Below are positions 55,289 to 64,000 of a stretch of DNA of 64,000 bases, in pieces (position 1 is the first letter of the stretch; each line of letters opens with the position of its first letter). A model generated the notes under the pieces. It searched no databases, was not told the origin of the DNA, and worked only from the letters and a program-made list of their open reading frames with translations. A program made the position numbers and the translations under genes. The stretch lies in assembly GCA_902799705.1 (NCBI GenBank), contig CADCBP010000005.1:62001-126000 (forward strand), read 5' to 3'. The stretch is from an uncultured Bacteroidales bacterium (GTDB taxonomy: Bacteria; Bacteroidota; Bacteroidia; Bacteroidales; Paludibacteraceae).

Positions 55289-56653
55289 AGTATAAAGAAC
55301 ATATTATTCGTCCTTTTCGTCTTTTCGCCTTTCGCCATTACGATGGCTCAGTCGAATCTGACGTATGAGTTACGCATCGGCGCAACGCGGGACGTAGCGC
55401 TGTTAGAGGACTTCCCTGAGAGTTTCGCGGGCGAGAAAGTGAATATAAAGTTGGCGAATAGTTCCTACTCCACGTTCGGCACCCTCGAGACAGCGGATGT
55501 GCTGACACCGCTTGATTTCTTCTTTGCCGATGTATCCTCACCGGCGTTGCAGGCGTGGGGCGACAGCATTTATTCCTATACGGATGCTGAAGGAGTCTCA
55601 TGGACCGTCTGGCGAACGAAAAAAGAGGTGAAGAACCGCAGTCAGAAAGTTTTGCGTCAGAACGCCTATCATGTCTTCGAGACATACGTGCAAGGCGTCA
55701 CTCACGGTCCCTCCCACTCCACGGCTTGGTTAGGCTGGCTTTGCGCGGGTTTGCTGTTCCTCGCCGGCATCGTTTATTCCGTAGTGCTGATTATCCAGCG
55801 TCGCAGGGAGAAAAACCTCACCCCCGTAGAGCAGGAGACGCTTCGCCGCAAGCGTATGGGTATGCGCCGTCATTACGGGTCGCAACTCTACCTATGGTTG
55901 CTGCTGCTCGTACTGTATGCTCCCATCGCCCTGATAGCGGTGTTCTCGTTCACGAAGAGCAAGATCCTCGGCAACTGGACCGGATTCTCATTCGATCTCT
56001 ACCTGAACCTTTTCACGGGCAAGGCGGACGCCGGTCTGAACAGCGCTATCTGGTACACAGTGATCATCGCGCTCATCGCAGCCATTGTCTCAACGCTGTT
56101 AGGTACGCTTGCCGCCATCGGCATCTATAACATGCGTGCGCGCAGTCGCAAAGTCGTCAGTTTCCTGAACTCGGTGCCAATGATCAACCCGGACATCATC
56201 ACCGGTATATCGTTGTTCCTTCTCTTCGTCGCTTTAGGCGTAAGTCAGGGCTTGGCCACAGTCTGCATCGCGCATGTGGTGTTCTGCACTCCGTACGTGG
56301 TATTAAGTGTGTTACCTCGTCTGAGTCGCATGAACCCGAACACGTACGAAGCGGCCCTCGATCTCGGCGCCACTCCAGCGCAAGCGTTGCGGATGGTGAT
56401 GCTTCCGGAGTTATGGCCGGGCATGCTCTCGGGATTCATCTTAGCGCTGACTCTGTCTGTGGATGACTTCGGTGTGACCTTCTTCACGAAAGGTTCGGGC
56501 GGCCTCGAGACGCTCAGTACGTTTATCTACTCGGATGCCCGCAAGGGCGGTCTGACTCCGGAACTGCGTCCTCTATTCACTATCATCCTGATAGTAATGC
56601 TTGCTGTACTTATTTATATCAACATACGTAATTCAAAACAAGAAGAGAAATGA
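55283..56653 (+). CDS. potC: PotC permease fused to an N-terminal exported domain
   Basis: 456 residues, whereas PotC is usually about 260. The start is a TTG inside a 7-bp repeat array. Residues 1-22 (SIKNILFVLFVFSPFAITMAQ) are a signal peptide or signal anchor, 23-145 a soluble domain with no family I know (LRIGATRDVALLEDFPES at its start), and 148-170 a membrane helix followed by a basic linker. The normal permease begins near 195, with the EAA loop EAALDLGATPAQALRMVMLPEL. The soluble part would lie in the periplasm beside PotD. The stop overlaps potD by ATGA. Confidence 0.88.
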   Translation: MKSIKNILFVLFVFSPFAITMAQSNLTYELRIGATRDVALLEDFPESFAGEKVNIKLANSSYSTFGTLETADVLTPLDFFFADVSSPALQAWGDSIYSYTDAEGVSWTVWRTKKEVKNRSQKVLRQNAYHVFETYVQGVTHGPSHSTAWLGWLCAGLLFLAGIVYSVVLIIQRRREKNLTPVEQETLRRKRMGMRRHYGSQLYLWLLLLVLYAPIALIAVFSFTKSKILGNWTGFSFDLYLNLFTGKADAGLNSAIWYTVIIALIAAIVSTLLGTLAAIGIYNMRARSRKVVSFLNSVPMINPDIITGISLFLLFVALGVSQGLATVCIAHVVFCTPYVVLSVLPRLSRMNPNTYEAALDLGATPAQALRMVMLPELWPGMLSGFILALTLSVDDFGVTFFTKGSGGLETLSTFIYSDARKGGLTPELRPLFTIILIVMLAVLIYINIRNSKQEEK

Positions 56654-57894
56654 AAAAAATCTTTGTTTCGGTATTGGCTATTGCAGCCATTGTACTGACT
56701 TCCTGCGGAGGTAATGACCGCGCTCATCAACTGAAAGTGCTCAACTGGGCGGACTACATCAATGAGGACGTCAAGTCCAACTTCGAACAGTGGTATTTCG
56801 ATCAGACAGGCGAGAAAGTACAACTCGTCTATGAGACCTTCGACATCAACGAGACCGCCCTCACGAAGATCGAGGTGGGTCACGAGGACTATGACTTGTT
56901 CTGCCCGTCGGAGTATATCATCGAGCGCATGCTCAAGAAAGACCTTCTTCTTCCTATCCAGAAAGATCTGATTCCGGATTCGATCAAGTATTTCGATAAC
57001 ATCTCTCCGTTCGTACTGGACAAATTCCAGCAGATGGCTCCGAGTTCAGACGTGAAGGTGAGCGACTATACCGCAGGTTACATGTGGGGCACGACCGGCT
57101 TCATCTACAATCCGCAATTCGTCAACCGCGAAGATCTTCAATCGTGGGCAGCCGTCCTGGATCCGAAATTCGAGAACCGCATTCTGATGAAAGATGCATT
57201 CCGCGACGTCTATTCAGTTCTGGTGCTTTACGCATTCGCTGACCAGATTGAGAAAGGCGAAGTGAACCGCGACGAGTTGGTCCGCGACATCACACCGGAG
57301 CGCGTAGCCGCAGTGAAAGAGATTCTGCTCAAGGCGAAGAAGCAGATTTGCGGATGGGAAGTGGACTTCGGCAAAGAAGAGATGACGAAAGGCAAAGCAT
57401 GGCTCAACCTCAGTTGGTCCGGAGATGCGCAATTCGCTATCGAAGAGGCAGCCGAGATGGGTGTGATGCTCGACTATATCGTACCCAAAGAGGGATCGAA
57501 TGTATGGTTCGACGGCTGGGTGATTCCGAAGTACGCAAAGAACGTCAAGGCCGCAACCTATTTCATCGATTACATGTGCCGCGCCGACAATGCGCTGGCG
57601 AACATGGACGAGATCGGATATGTGTCCTGCGCCGGGGGTCCTTTAGCCGCAGCCGAAGTGTTAGACGAGCAGAATGACGAGGAAGAATGGCCTGAGACCG
57701 TAGATGCCTCGTATTTCTTCGGCGAGGAGCCCATCGAAGTGGAGGGCGAGACCCTCGACCCGCACGCGCTGCACCTCAACCCCGTCTATTATGCCGACAA
57801 GAGTATCATCGACCGCTGCGCCCTCATGCATGACGCAGGAGAGGCACAAGAGATGCTGCTCGAGATGTGGAATGAAATCAAATTAGCACGCTAA
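56650..57894 (+). CDS. potD: spermidine/putrescine-binding lipoprotein
   Basis: 414 residues. The signal peptide ends with a lipobox (VLTSCGG, Cys19), so it is lipid-anchored at the periplasmic face. The body has LNWADYINEDVKSNFEQWY and SGDAQFAIEEA as in PotD/PotF. It delivers polyamine to PotB/PotC. The last base of its stop codon is the first base of the ATG of the TPR protein. Confidence 0.93.
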   Translation: MKKIFVSVLAIAAIVLTSCGGNDRAHQLKVLNWADYINEDVKSNFEQWYFDQTGEKVQLVYETFDINETALTKIEVGHEDYDLFCPSEYIIERMLKKDLLLPIQKDLIPDSIKYFDNISPFVLDKFQQMAPSSDVKVSDYTAGYMWGTTGFIYNPQFVNREDLQSWAAVLDPKFENRILMKDAFRDVYSVLVLYAFADQIEKGEVNRDELVRDITPERVAAVKEILLKAKKQICGWEVDFGKEEMTKGKAWLNLSWSGDAQFAIEEAAEMGVMLDYIVPKEGSNVWFDGWVIPKYAKNVKAATYFIDYMCRADNALANMDEIGYVSCAGGPLAAAEVLDEQNDEEEWPETVDASYFFGEEPIEVEGETLDPHALHLNPVYYADKSIIDRCALMHDAGEAQEMLLEMWNEIKLAR

Positions 57895-60887
57895 TGGACC
57901 GCTCCGCTAAAAGAGTAAAGACCGCTTCGCTAAAGGAACAAGGATTTGTTTCTTTCAGTAGAATCATTTGTGTCTTTATTCTTTATTCCTTATTCCTCAC
58001 TCCTCTCTACGGTCAGACGACCGAGATGGAGACGCGCTACAAAGCGTTGGCGGAACGGTTTCCGGCACGTGACAAGCTGCTGCAGAACGACCTGAAGGCA
58101 TACTTGCAGGCTTTCCCCTACACCACCTTCTCCGACGAGGTGAAGCTGATGCAGGGTATTCTGCAAGTGGAGAAAGGTCATTACAAGCAGAGCCTCAAAT
58201 ACCTGGAACCGATAGAACTGCATGCCCTCACGCGCGAACACCAAGCAGATTATTCGTTCTACCGCGGATACGCCTATCTGATGCTTCAGGAGTACCAGCG
58301 TGCCTCCATCTATTTCTCGCAGTTAAGCAAAGGCGACAGTCGTTATGCTACACGCGGCACCTATTACTACGCCTACTGCATGTACAAGCTGCAGAACTAC
58401 GGGAAGGCTCTTCCAGCTCTCAAGAAATTAGAGAACACGCCTGAGTACGCCAAGACCGTGCCGTACTATATCATCCAGATAGAGTTCGCGCAGGGTGATT
58501 ACGAAGAGGCGGCGTCGCGTGCCGAGGCACTCCTCGCGTCCGACCCGGAGAGCCTCAATAACGGCGAGTTGCACCGTCTGTTAGGTGAGATAGCGTATCA
58601 TAAAAAAGACTACCGCGCTGCGGTGGAACATCTGCAACAATATCTCCAGTCAGCCAAGGCACAGAGCGAAGAACCCGTACGCAACGACATGTATATGTTA
58701 GGCTCGGCGGAGTATGCCTTGGAGGATTACGCGGCGTCTGTCTCTTCGCTCAAACAGGTGAAGCAACAGCCTGACACCATCTCGGAGGCGGCTTGTCTGA
58801 CAATGGGTAACGCCTACGTCCAGTTACAACAACTCGAGCAGGCGAAGTTGTCCTACCAGGCCGCAGCAGGATACAAACTCACCCCGCGTATCACGGAGGA
58901 AGCATCGTATAACTACACCCTCTGTACTTATCAGTCCTCGAGCGCCCTGGGCGAGTCCGTGCGCGCCTTCAATGACTTCCTTCACCAGTTCCCGGATTCC
59001 AAATACGAGGAGCGTATCTATCAGTTGCTGAGCGATGCGCTGATGAAGAGCAAGAACTATGCCGCAGCAATCGCCACCCTCGATTCGATACCCAATCCTT
59101 CGCCGAAGATGCTGCAGACCAAGCAGTATCTGCGTTACCAGTTGGGGGCGGATAATTTTCTGCAAGGAAAGATGCAATCATCCGTGGATTGGATGAGCGA
59201 GGTGATTGCGCATACGCACGAGTCCGGCAGATATACCACGGAGGCCTACTATGTGCGCGCCGAGGCCAAGTACCGTCTGCGTGACTACAGCAAGTGCGAA
59301 CAGGACTTGAAAGCCTTCTTCAGCCGCAGCGATGCCAAACAATCCGACAACTACGTTATTGCGCATTACCTGCAGGGGTATTGCTATTTCTCTCAGGCTC
59401 AATACGACGCGGCGCGTAATGCCTTCTCGATGTATATCGACGAGGCGCTGGCTACAGAAGCTACGTACGCGGACGCGCTGAACCGTATCGGAGACTGCTA
59501 TTTCAACGCGCGCGATTTCCAATCGGCTATCACCTATTACTCGCAGGTAAGCAGGTTGCAGGCTGCCGGAGCGGACTATGCGCTGTTCCAGAAAGGCTAT
59601 GCCTTGGGATTGCAGCATAAGTACGGGGAGAAAGTGAATGTCCTGACAGAACTCGTCAAGCGCTACCCGAAGTCCGACTACGCCGATGACGGCCTCTACG
59701 AGATCGCCCGTGCGCAGTTACAGCAGAACCACGAACGCGGAGCGATCGCTTCGTACGAACAGCTGCTTGCAACCTATCCGCACTCCACGCTGTCCCGCAA
59801 AGCCTCGCTCGAACGTGCGATGATCTACCGCAACCTGCATGAGAACGACCAGGCTATCGCGGCTTACCGCCAGACGATAGAGAAATATCCTGCCACGGAA
59901 GAAGCCTACACGGCCCTCGACGCGCTGCAAGCGCTGTATGTAGAGACCGGCCGCGTGGACGAGTATCTGGCGTACACCAAGAACCTCGCGAAGATCAACA
60001 TGACCGTGACGACCCAAGAGGACTCGCTTCTCTACGCGGCAGCCGAGATGCAGTACATGCAGGCGGCCTACCAGAAAGCGACAGTTGCCCTCAGCAATTA
60101 TATCACGCAGTATTGCGCCGGCGGACGCTATTGCACCACCGCCCGCTACTACCTCGCTGATTCGTACTACCGCTTGGGTAAGACTTCCGAAGCGCTCGCG
60201 CAGTATATGGTATTGGCGGAGAGTGCAGCCAATCCGTATCAGGAAGAGGCGGCCACCCGCGTCGCGGAGATATGCTTCGACAAGGGTGACTACAACGCTG
60301 CTCTGGAGGCTTTCTACCGCATGCATGCGTTGTCTTCAAGTCGCGAGAACACCCAGATAGCCCGCCTGGGCATCCTGCGTTGCTCGCAGCGTCTCGGACG
60401 CCATCAGACAACGATTGATATAGCCGACCAGATTCTGAGTGATGCGCCTGTAAGCGACGAGATGCGCTCGGAAGCACTCTACGGACGCGCCAAAGCCCTG
60501 GTAGCCAAAGGACAATGGACCAAAGCCCAACCCGACCTCAAGGCCCTGGCGGTAGAAGTACGTACAGCACAGGGAGCCGAAGCCGAGTATCTGCTGGCAC
60601 AGAGTTATTTCGAACTCAAAGACCTCGATGCCTCGGAAGCGGAGGTGATGAACTTCACGCAGATGAACACGCAGCAGCAGTACTGGCTGGCGCGCGCGCT
60701 GATCCTGCTGAGCGACATCAACAAAGCACGCGGAGAATATTTCCAGGCGCGTCAGTACCTGCTCGTCCTGCAGCAGAACTACACCGCCCCGGGCGACGAC
60801 ATCCCGTCGCTCATCAGTGCCCGCCTTGCTGCTCTCGACAAATTGGAACAACCTGTAGAAAAGGAGGTTAACGATGAAGAAGAATAA
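57894..60887 (+). CDS. long tetratricopeptide-repeat protein, probably exported
   Basis: 997 residues. After a repeat-derived N-terminus (a 23-bp direct repeat, GACCGCTCCGCTAAA and GACCGCTTCGCTAAA) comes a hydrophobic signal stretch (FSRIICVFILYSLFLTPLYG, about 21-40). The remainder is a continuous array of TPR-like helix pairs, with units such as YRGYAYLMLQEYQRASIYFS and YADALNRIGDCYFNARDFQS. The protein is likely periplasmic or outer-membrane associated. Stop-start sharing with potD and a 14-base overlap with the barrel gene suggest one transcript. A conserved TPR-barrel pair of this type occurs in Bacteroidetes; the role is unclear. Confidence 0.8.
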   Translation: MDRSAKRVKTASLKEQGFVSFSRIICVFILYSLFLTPLYGQTTEMETRYKALAERFPARDKLLQNDLKAYLQAFPYTTFSDEVKLMQGILQVEKGHYKQSLKYLEPIELHALTREHQADYSFYRGYAYLMLQEYQRASIYFSQLSKGDSRYATRGTYYYAYCMYKLQNYGKALPALKKLENTPEYAKTVPYYIIQIEFAQGDYEEAASRAEALLASDPESLNNGELHRLLGEIAYHKKDYRAAVEHLQQYLQSAKAQSEEPVRNDMYMLGSAEYALEDYAASVSSLKQVKQQPDTISEAACLTMGNAYVQLQQLEQAKLSYQAAAGYKLTPRITEEASYNYTLCTYQSSSALGESVRAFNDFLHQFPDSKYEERIYQLLSDALMKSKNYAAAIATLDSIPNPSPKMLQTKQYLRYQLGADNFLQGKMQSSVDWMSEVIAHTHESGRYTTEAYYVRAEAKYRLRDYSKCEQDLKAFFSRSDAKQSDNYVIAHYLQGYCYFSQAQYDAARNAFSMYIDEALATEATYADALNRIGDCYFNARDFQSAITYYSQVSRLQAAGADYALFQKGYALGLQHKYGEKVNVLTELVKRYPKSDYADDGLYEIARAQLQQNHERGAIASYEQLLATYPHSTLSRKASLERAMIYRNLHENDQAIAAYRQTIEKYPATEEAYTALDALQALYVETGRVDEYLAYTKNLAKINMTVTTQEDSLLYAAAEMQYMQAAYQKATVALSNYITQYCAGGRYCTTARYYLADSYYRLGKTSEALAQYMVLAESAANPYQEEAATRVAEICFDKGDYNAALEAFYRMHALSSSRENTQIARLGILRCSQRLGRHQTTIDIADQILSDAPVSDEMRSEALYGRAKALVAKGQWTKAQPDLKALAVEVRTAQGAEAEYLLAQSYFELKDLDASEAEVMNFTQMNTQQQYWLARALILLSDINKARGEYFQARQYLLVLQQNYTAPGDDIPSLISARLAALDKLEQPVEKEVNDEEE

Positions 60888-62712
60888 ATTCGATATAACG
60901 GTATATCGGTATATCGGTATCTTGATAGTGTTTCTCTTTAGTGTCCGCTCGTACGCGCAACAAGATTCTGCGCTCAACCGCAGTGTGACCGTGGAGCGTG
61001 ATTTCCAACCGGTGATACAAGCAGCGGGCAAAGTCTCTACGAAGCCGGCAGTGATGGAGACGACCATTGAACCCGCGCCGATAGAGTACTCTTCTTTCAC
61101 AGCCGACGTGACTCCTTCAGCCACCTTCCATTCGCTGCTCTCACAGCCGACACGGTTTGAACCGTCGAAGTCCTACAACGGCTATGTCCGCGGAGCAATC
61201 GGTCATCCGAACACCCTGTTCGATTTCGGTTATCACCTGGACGACGGCAAGCGCTCCATCCTCGATGTCTATGCTCATCATAAGGCGGAATGGGGACTCG
61301 CAGCGCTGAGTAAGACGAAAGCCGGACTCGATTTCCGGCATCCGTTCAGTACCTGCGAACTCTATTTCGGACTGAACGGCGGAAATGTCTTCTACCATAA
61401 GTACGGCCATTTCTACGATTATTCGCAGGCATGGGGTATGTGGGAGAAGAATAAAATAGCGTATCCGGAGCCCCATCCGTTTGAAGCAAAGGATAAGACT
61501 TCGCTCTGGACAGTGGAGGCCTTCTTCGGACTCCGCTCCACGCCCAAGCAAGAGGTGCAATACCAACTCCAAACGGGCTATAATCTCTTCGCTAAACCTG
61601 GAGCTGTCAGCGAGCATCAGATTCGCACGAAGGCCGGTTTCGATTGGCGCGGCGACGTGCATCATGTCGGCTTGCAGGCGTATATCCAGAATAACTTTAT
61701 GCAACTGCGTGGAAAACTTGACGCAGCTATCCCGGATTCGCTCTATAACAGCCGCCATAACATCCGTCTCGAGCCTTACTATGCTTACGACGGTCAGCGC
61801 GTGCGCTTGCATGTGGGCGTGAACCTCGATATGAATATCGGTGTCGGCAAGAACGAGTTATCCGGTACGGAGAACATCTCCTTTGCTCCCTCGCCGCATG
61901 TGAACCTTGAGGCGCAGATTGCCAAAGAGTGGCTCACCGTCTATGCGGACGCTACCGGACATTTCGGTCTCGGTTCGCTGCAGGAATATATGGAGACCAA
62001 CCGCTACCGGATCATCCACGCCGGCATCATCGACCACCACGTAGCAGCCTATACGCCGGTAGATGCCGAACTCGGTTTTCATATCCGTCCGGCGCGCGGT
62101 CTGCTGCTGGAACTGCACGGAGGGTATGCCTATATGCTGAACCAAACAGTACTGGTAGCTCATAAGGCAGCTGAACCATACGCCGTCATTCCTGCGGTGA
62201 ACTTCATGCAGGGCGATTTCGGCTATGAGTATGCAGATTACAACCGCGGTAAGATCGGCGGACAGCTCAACTACCATTTCCGGGATGTACTGCGCCTCAA
62301 CCTCAACGGCGATTACTATTTCTGGGCAGGAAATATGCCGGTTTATGACCGTGCCAATTGGGATCTGTGCCTGCGCATAGACGGCCGCATCGACAAGCAC
62401 TGGTCACTCTATTCGGAAAACCGCTTTGAAGGAAGCCGTACTGCGCTGGTGAGCGACGGAACGACCTATCAGCTCCGTCCGACAATCGACCTCAATGCCG
62501 GCGTTCAGTATGAGATGTGGGTAGGAAAAAAGGCGAAGAGCGAAGGCCTGAAGGTGAAGGCTGACGGAGCACAAATCCTTCGTCCGGAACCGAAACCGAA
62601 CCTCACGCTCTTCCTGCAACTCAATAACTGGCTGCACCGCAAGAACGAGTATTACTACGGCTACCGCAGCCAGGGTATCAACTTCCTGGTCGGCGCGACG
62701 TTCAGATTCTAA
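60874..62712 (+). CDS. outer-membrane beta-barrel protein (TonB-receptor-like), partner of the TPR protein
   Basis: 612 residues with signal peptide (YIGILIVFLFSVRSYAQ at about 13-29). After a short conserved segment (VERDFQPVIQAAGKV) come many amphipathic strands, ending in the outer-membrane C-terminal phenylalanine signature (INFLVGATFRF). There is no plug domain, so it is not a full TonB-dependent receptor. Translation is coupled to the TPR protein by a 14-base overlap. Confidence 0.75.
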   Translation: MKKNKFDITVYRYIGILIVFLFSVRSYAQQDSALNRSVTVERDFQPVIQAAGKVSTKPAVMETTIEPAPIEYSSFTADVTPSATFHSLLSQPTRFEPSKSYNGYVRGAIGHPNTLFDFGYHLDDGKRSILDVYAHHKAEWGLAALSKTKAGLDFRHPFSTCELYFGLNGGNVFYHKYGHFYDYSQAWGMWEKNKIAYPEPHPFEAKDKTSLWTVEAFFGLRSTPKQEVQYQLQTGYNLFAKPGAVSEHQIRTKAGFDWRGDVHHVGLQAYIQNNFMQLRGKLDAAIPDSLYNSRHNIRLEPYYAYDGQRVRLHVGVNLDMNIGVGKNELSGTENISFAPSPHVNLEAQIAKEWLTVYADATGHFGLGSLQEYMETNRYRIIHAGIIDHHVAAYTPVDAELGFHIRPARGLLLELHGGYAYMLNQTVLVAHKAAEPYAVIPAVNFMQGDFGYEYADYNRGKIGGQLNYHFRDVLRLNLNGDYYFWAGNMPVYDRANWDLCLRIDGRIDKHWSLYSENRFEGSRTALVSDGTTYQLRPTIDLNAGVQYEMWVGKKAKSEGLKVKADGAQILRPEPKPNLTLFLQLNNWLHRKNEYYYGYRSQGINFLVGATFRF

Positions 62713-62760
62713 GATACTCGGATCCGAGGAACCATAATATTAGTATAATAGTACCTTTAA

Positions 62761-62790
62761 AAAGAGCCTGTCAGCGCTGACAGGCTCTTT
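62761..62790. terminator. 30-bp perfect palindrome, bidirectional terminator
   Basis: AAAGAGCCTGTCAGC followed directly by its exact reverse complement. It serves both convergent genes, and the stop codon and last codons of the GH105-like gene (62771 on) lie inside it. A second short palindrome, CTCGGATCCGAG, is at 62717-62728. Confidence 0.85.
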
Positions 62791-64000
62791 CGTATTCAAC
62801 GGCAGCCATCAGAAATGCACCGAGGACTTTTCCCTCGGTGTTATTTTGTATGGGAACATCCTTGCCAATCAGGTAATACGCCGCCGAGCCGTTGCGGTCT
62901 TTACTCAAGCCCGCCGACTGACAACTGGCAAGAATCGTCAGGTCTGCGCCTTCGCCGCGAACGAATTGCTTTACGATACCTTCGAATCCGCGTTTACCGG
63001 CTTCCGTATGGTTGATCAGACCCAAGCGCGAACCTTTGAGCAGTGCCGCGGTGATGAGGCACGAAGCGGAAGACTCTAAATAATTACATTGCGTACCTCC
63101 TTCTTCCACGTTCGTATATTTCTCCGAACCCGTATCGTCGATGCCCTGCGTCGCGCATTTCTCCGGTCCGTAGGCGAGCAGTTGATACCAACAGCCCGTC
63201 TCTTTGTCCTGCCGCGCTACCAATCCGTCCGCCAGTTGCGTCAACATATCCCGCATCTCGTCGAAATGCTGCGCCGAAGGAAGAGGATCGCCCTTCTTCC
63301 ATTCGCCACTAACCACTAACCCGTTCAGATATGCCTCGAGCACGTCCACCAATGCCAATATATACCATCCCGCCGCGCGCCCCCAGTATTCCTCCGAGTG
63401 GTAGATCGTCGGATTGTAGGCGCATGGGTACAAGTGCCCGCTTTCGGCAATTGCGCGCGCGTTATTATTAAGGTGTACGTCGGTGAATAGCACGTGGTAC
63501 GGCAAGCGGTTCTCTTCGTCCCACAGGTACGGCCATGACACCTCGAACTGGTCATATACGTCGTTCCAACCGAGGCTCGTGCCTTCTGTCGCACCGCAAA
63601 CCAAGAGCTGCGCCAACAGCGCCGGCCCCATATACGCGCCGTCACACCACATCTGGCCGTAATAACTCTTACTCGGATCATCGGTCGCCTTGTGCATCCA
63701 TCCTCCTTCAGCACCACCGGAAGTGATGGTGTAGCGGTTCTTATGATCCTCCAATCCGCGCGCACCACGGCGTAACTGCTCCATGAAATACGCGGCATGG
63801 GCTTCGTTCTCAAACCGTCCGCCGGGCTTCGCGCCCTCGTATAAACCCAAAAACACCTTCGTGCAGTTCAGGTCGTCAAGGATGCCGCCCTTGTCGGTCG
63901 CGGTCTGTTGTAAGCCCCAAGCGCACAGACCTTCGTACCACGCGTCCGCCCATGCGGAGTCTTGGTAGTATTTCCACACATCGAGGATTCCCTTGGCTAC
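62771..64000 (-). CDS. GH105/GH88-like unsaturated rhamnogalacturonyl hydrolase (5' end outside window)
   Basis: More than 400 residues of an (alpha/alpha)6 barrel enzyme. The frame stays open to the window edge, so the start lies outside. Key blocks are WMHKATDDPSKSYYGQMWCD with GAYMGPALLAQLL, YWGRAAGWYILALVDVLEAY (the W-G-R-x-x-G-W block) and GCWYQLL. These fit YteR-like GH105, which removes unsaturated galacturonyl residues from rhamnogalacturonan oligomers. Together with the CE12 esterase and uxaB-uxaA it supports pectin use. The C-terminus RACQR is encoded by the terminator palindrome. Confidence 0.85.
   Translation of the reverse strand, partial: VAKGILDVWKYYQDSAWADAWYEGLCAWGLQQTATDKGGILDDLNCTKVFLGLYEGAKPGGRFENEAHAAYFMEQLRRGARGLEDHKNRYTITSGGAEGGWMHKATDDPSKSYYGQMWCDGAYMGPALLAQLLVCGATEGTSLGWNDVYDQFEVSWPYLWDEENRLPYHVLFTDVHLNNNARAIAESGHLYPCAYNPTIYHSEEYWGRAAGWYILALVDVLEAYLNGLVVSGEWKKGDPLPSAQHFDEMRDMLTQLADGLVARQDKETGCWYQLLAYGPEKCATQGIDDTGSEKYTNVEEGGTQCNYLESSASCLITAALLKGSRLGLINHTEAGKRGFEGIVKQFVRGEGADLTILASCQSAGLSKDRNGSAAYYLIGKDVPIQNNTEGKVLGAFLMAAVEYERACQR

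Noticed and set aside
62752..62758. TACCTTT string before the terminator palindrome
   Set aside because: The last G of the -7 box is missing, and only the convergent gene's terminator follows.

Overview
This window looks like a chromosome segment of an uncultured Bacteroidales (Bacteroidota) bacterium. Most transcription units start with the Bacteroidota promoter, a -33 TTG/TTTG box about 20-23 bases before a -7 TAnnTTTG box (most often TACCTTTG followed by GCAGC). It also carries a type IX secretion (T9SS) C-terminal sorting domain, BspA-type leucine-rich repeats and Listeria-Bacteroides (InlB B) repeats. Other clade-typical features are the ExbB - membrane protein - ExbD - ExbD operon and rpsF-rpsR-rplI without ssb between. 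Rhamnogalacturonan acetylesterase, a GH105-like hydrolase and the uxaB-uxaA pair suggest pectin use, so a gut or rumen origin is likely (inference).

Layout. 1-2.3 kb: lipid and housekeeping genes on the minus strand (SRPBCC protein, psd, deoC cut by the window edge, a lipoprotein). 2.3-7.9 kb: three-module AAA ATPase, low-molecular-weight phosphatase, then a protein fusing an S-4TM (SMODS/CBASS-associated) pore-like domain to a LicD nucleotidyltransferase. 7.9-17 kb: an accessory region with a HAD remnant, three small paralogous proteins, a structured leader or ncRNA ending in a terminator, a single-chain type ISP-like restriction-modification protein, and a five-gene operon (AAA15 ATPase, degenerate RloB-like partner, DUF4417 protein, two unrecognised proteins). 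17-21 kb: large surface protein. 22-28 kb: uxaB-uxaA, comF, nadB. 27.8-33.8 kb: a giant T9SS cargo gene split by a 100-bp tandem duplication, and an outer-membrane partner. 33.9-38.7 kb: NlpC/P60, UvrD/PcrA helicase, split chromate transporter, uridine kinase. 38.9-41.5 kb: tRNA-Ser and the Exb energy-transduction operon. 41.6-46.3 kb (minus): pnuC-rluA-CE12 esterase, L31, then S6-S18-L9. 46.4-52.6 kb (minus): a 2013-residue surface protein and a 47-residue protein. 52.9-57.9 kb: a complete polyamine ABC importer with an enlarged ATPase and a fused PotC. 57.9-62.7 kb: TPR protein and barrel partner. 62.8 kb to the end: GH105-like hydrolase, 5' end outside the window.

The strongest candidates for something undescribed are the S-4TM-LicD fusion (6.0-7.9 kb), the AAA15/DUF4417 operon (12.5-15.7 kb), and the structured leader in front of the restriction-modification gene. 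A second genome-scale theme is short tandem arrays with 7-, 8- or 11-bp units (one of 20 bp) at gene junctions, sometimes over start or stop codons; the same words recur inside a few coding regions. All functions are read from sequence and remembered family motifs; no database search was possible.
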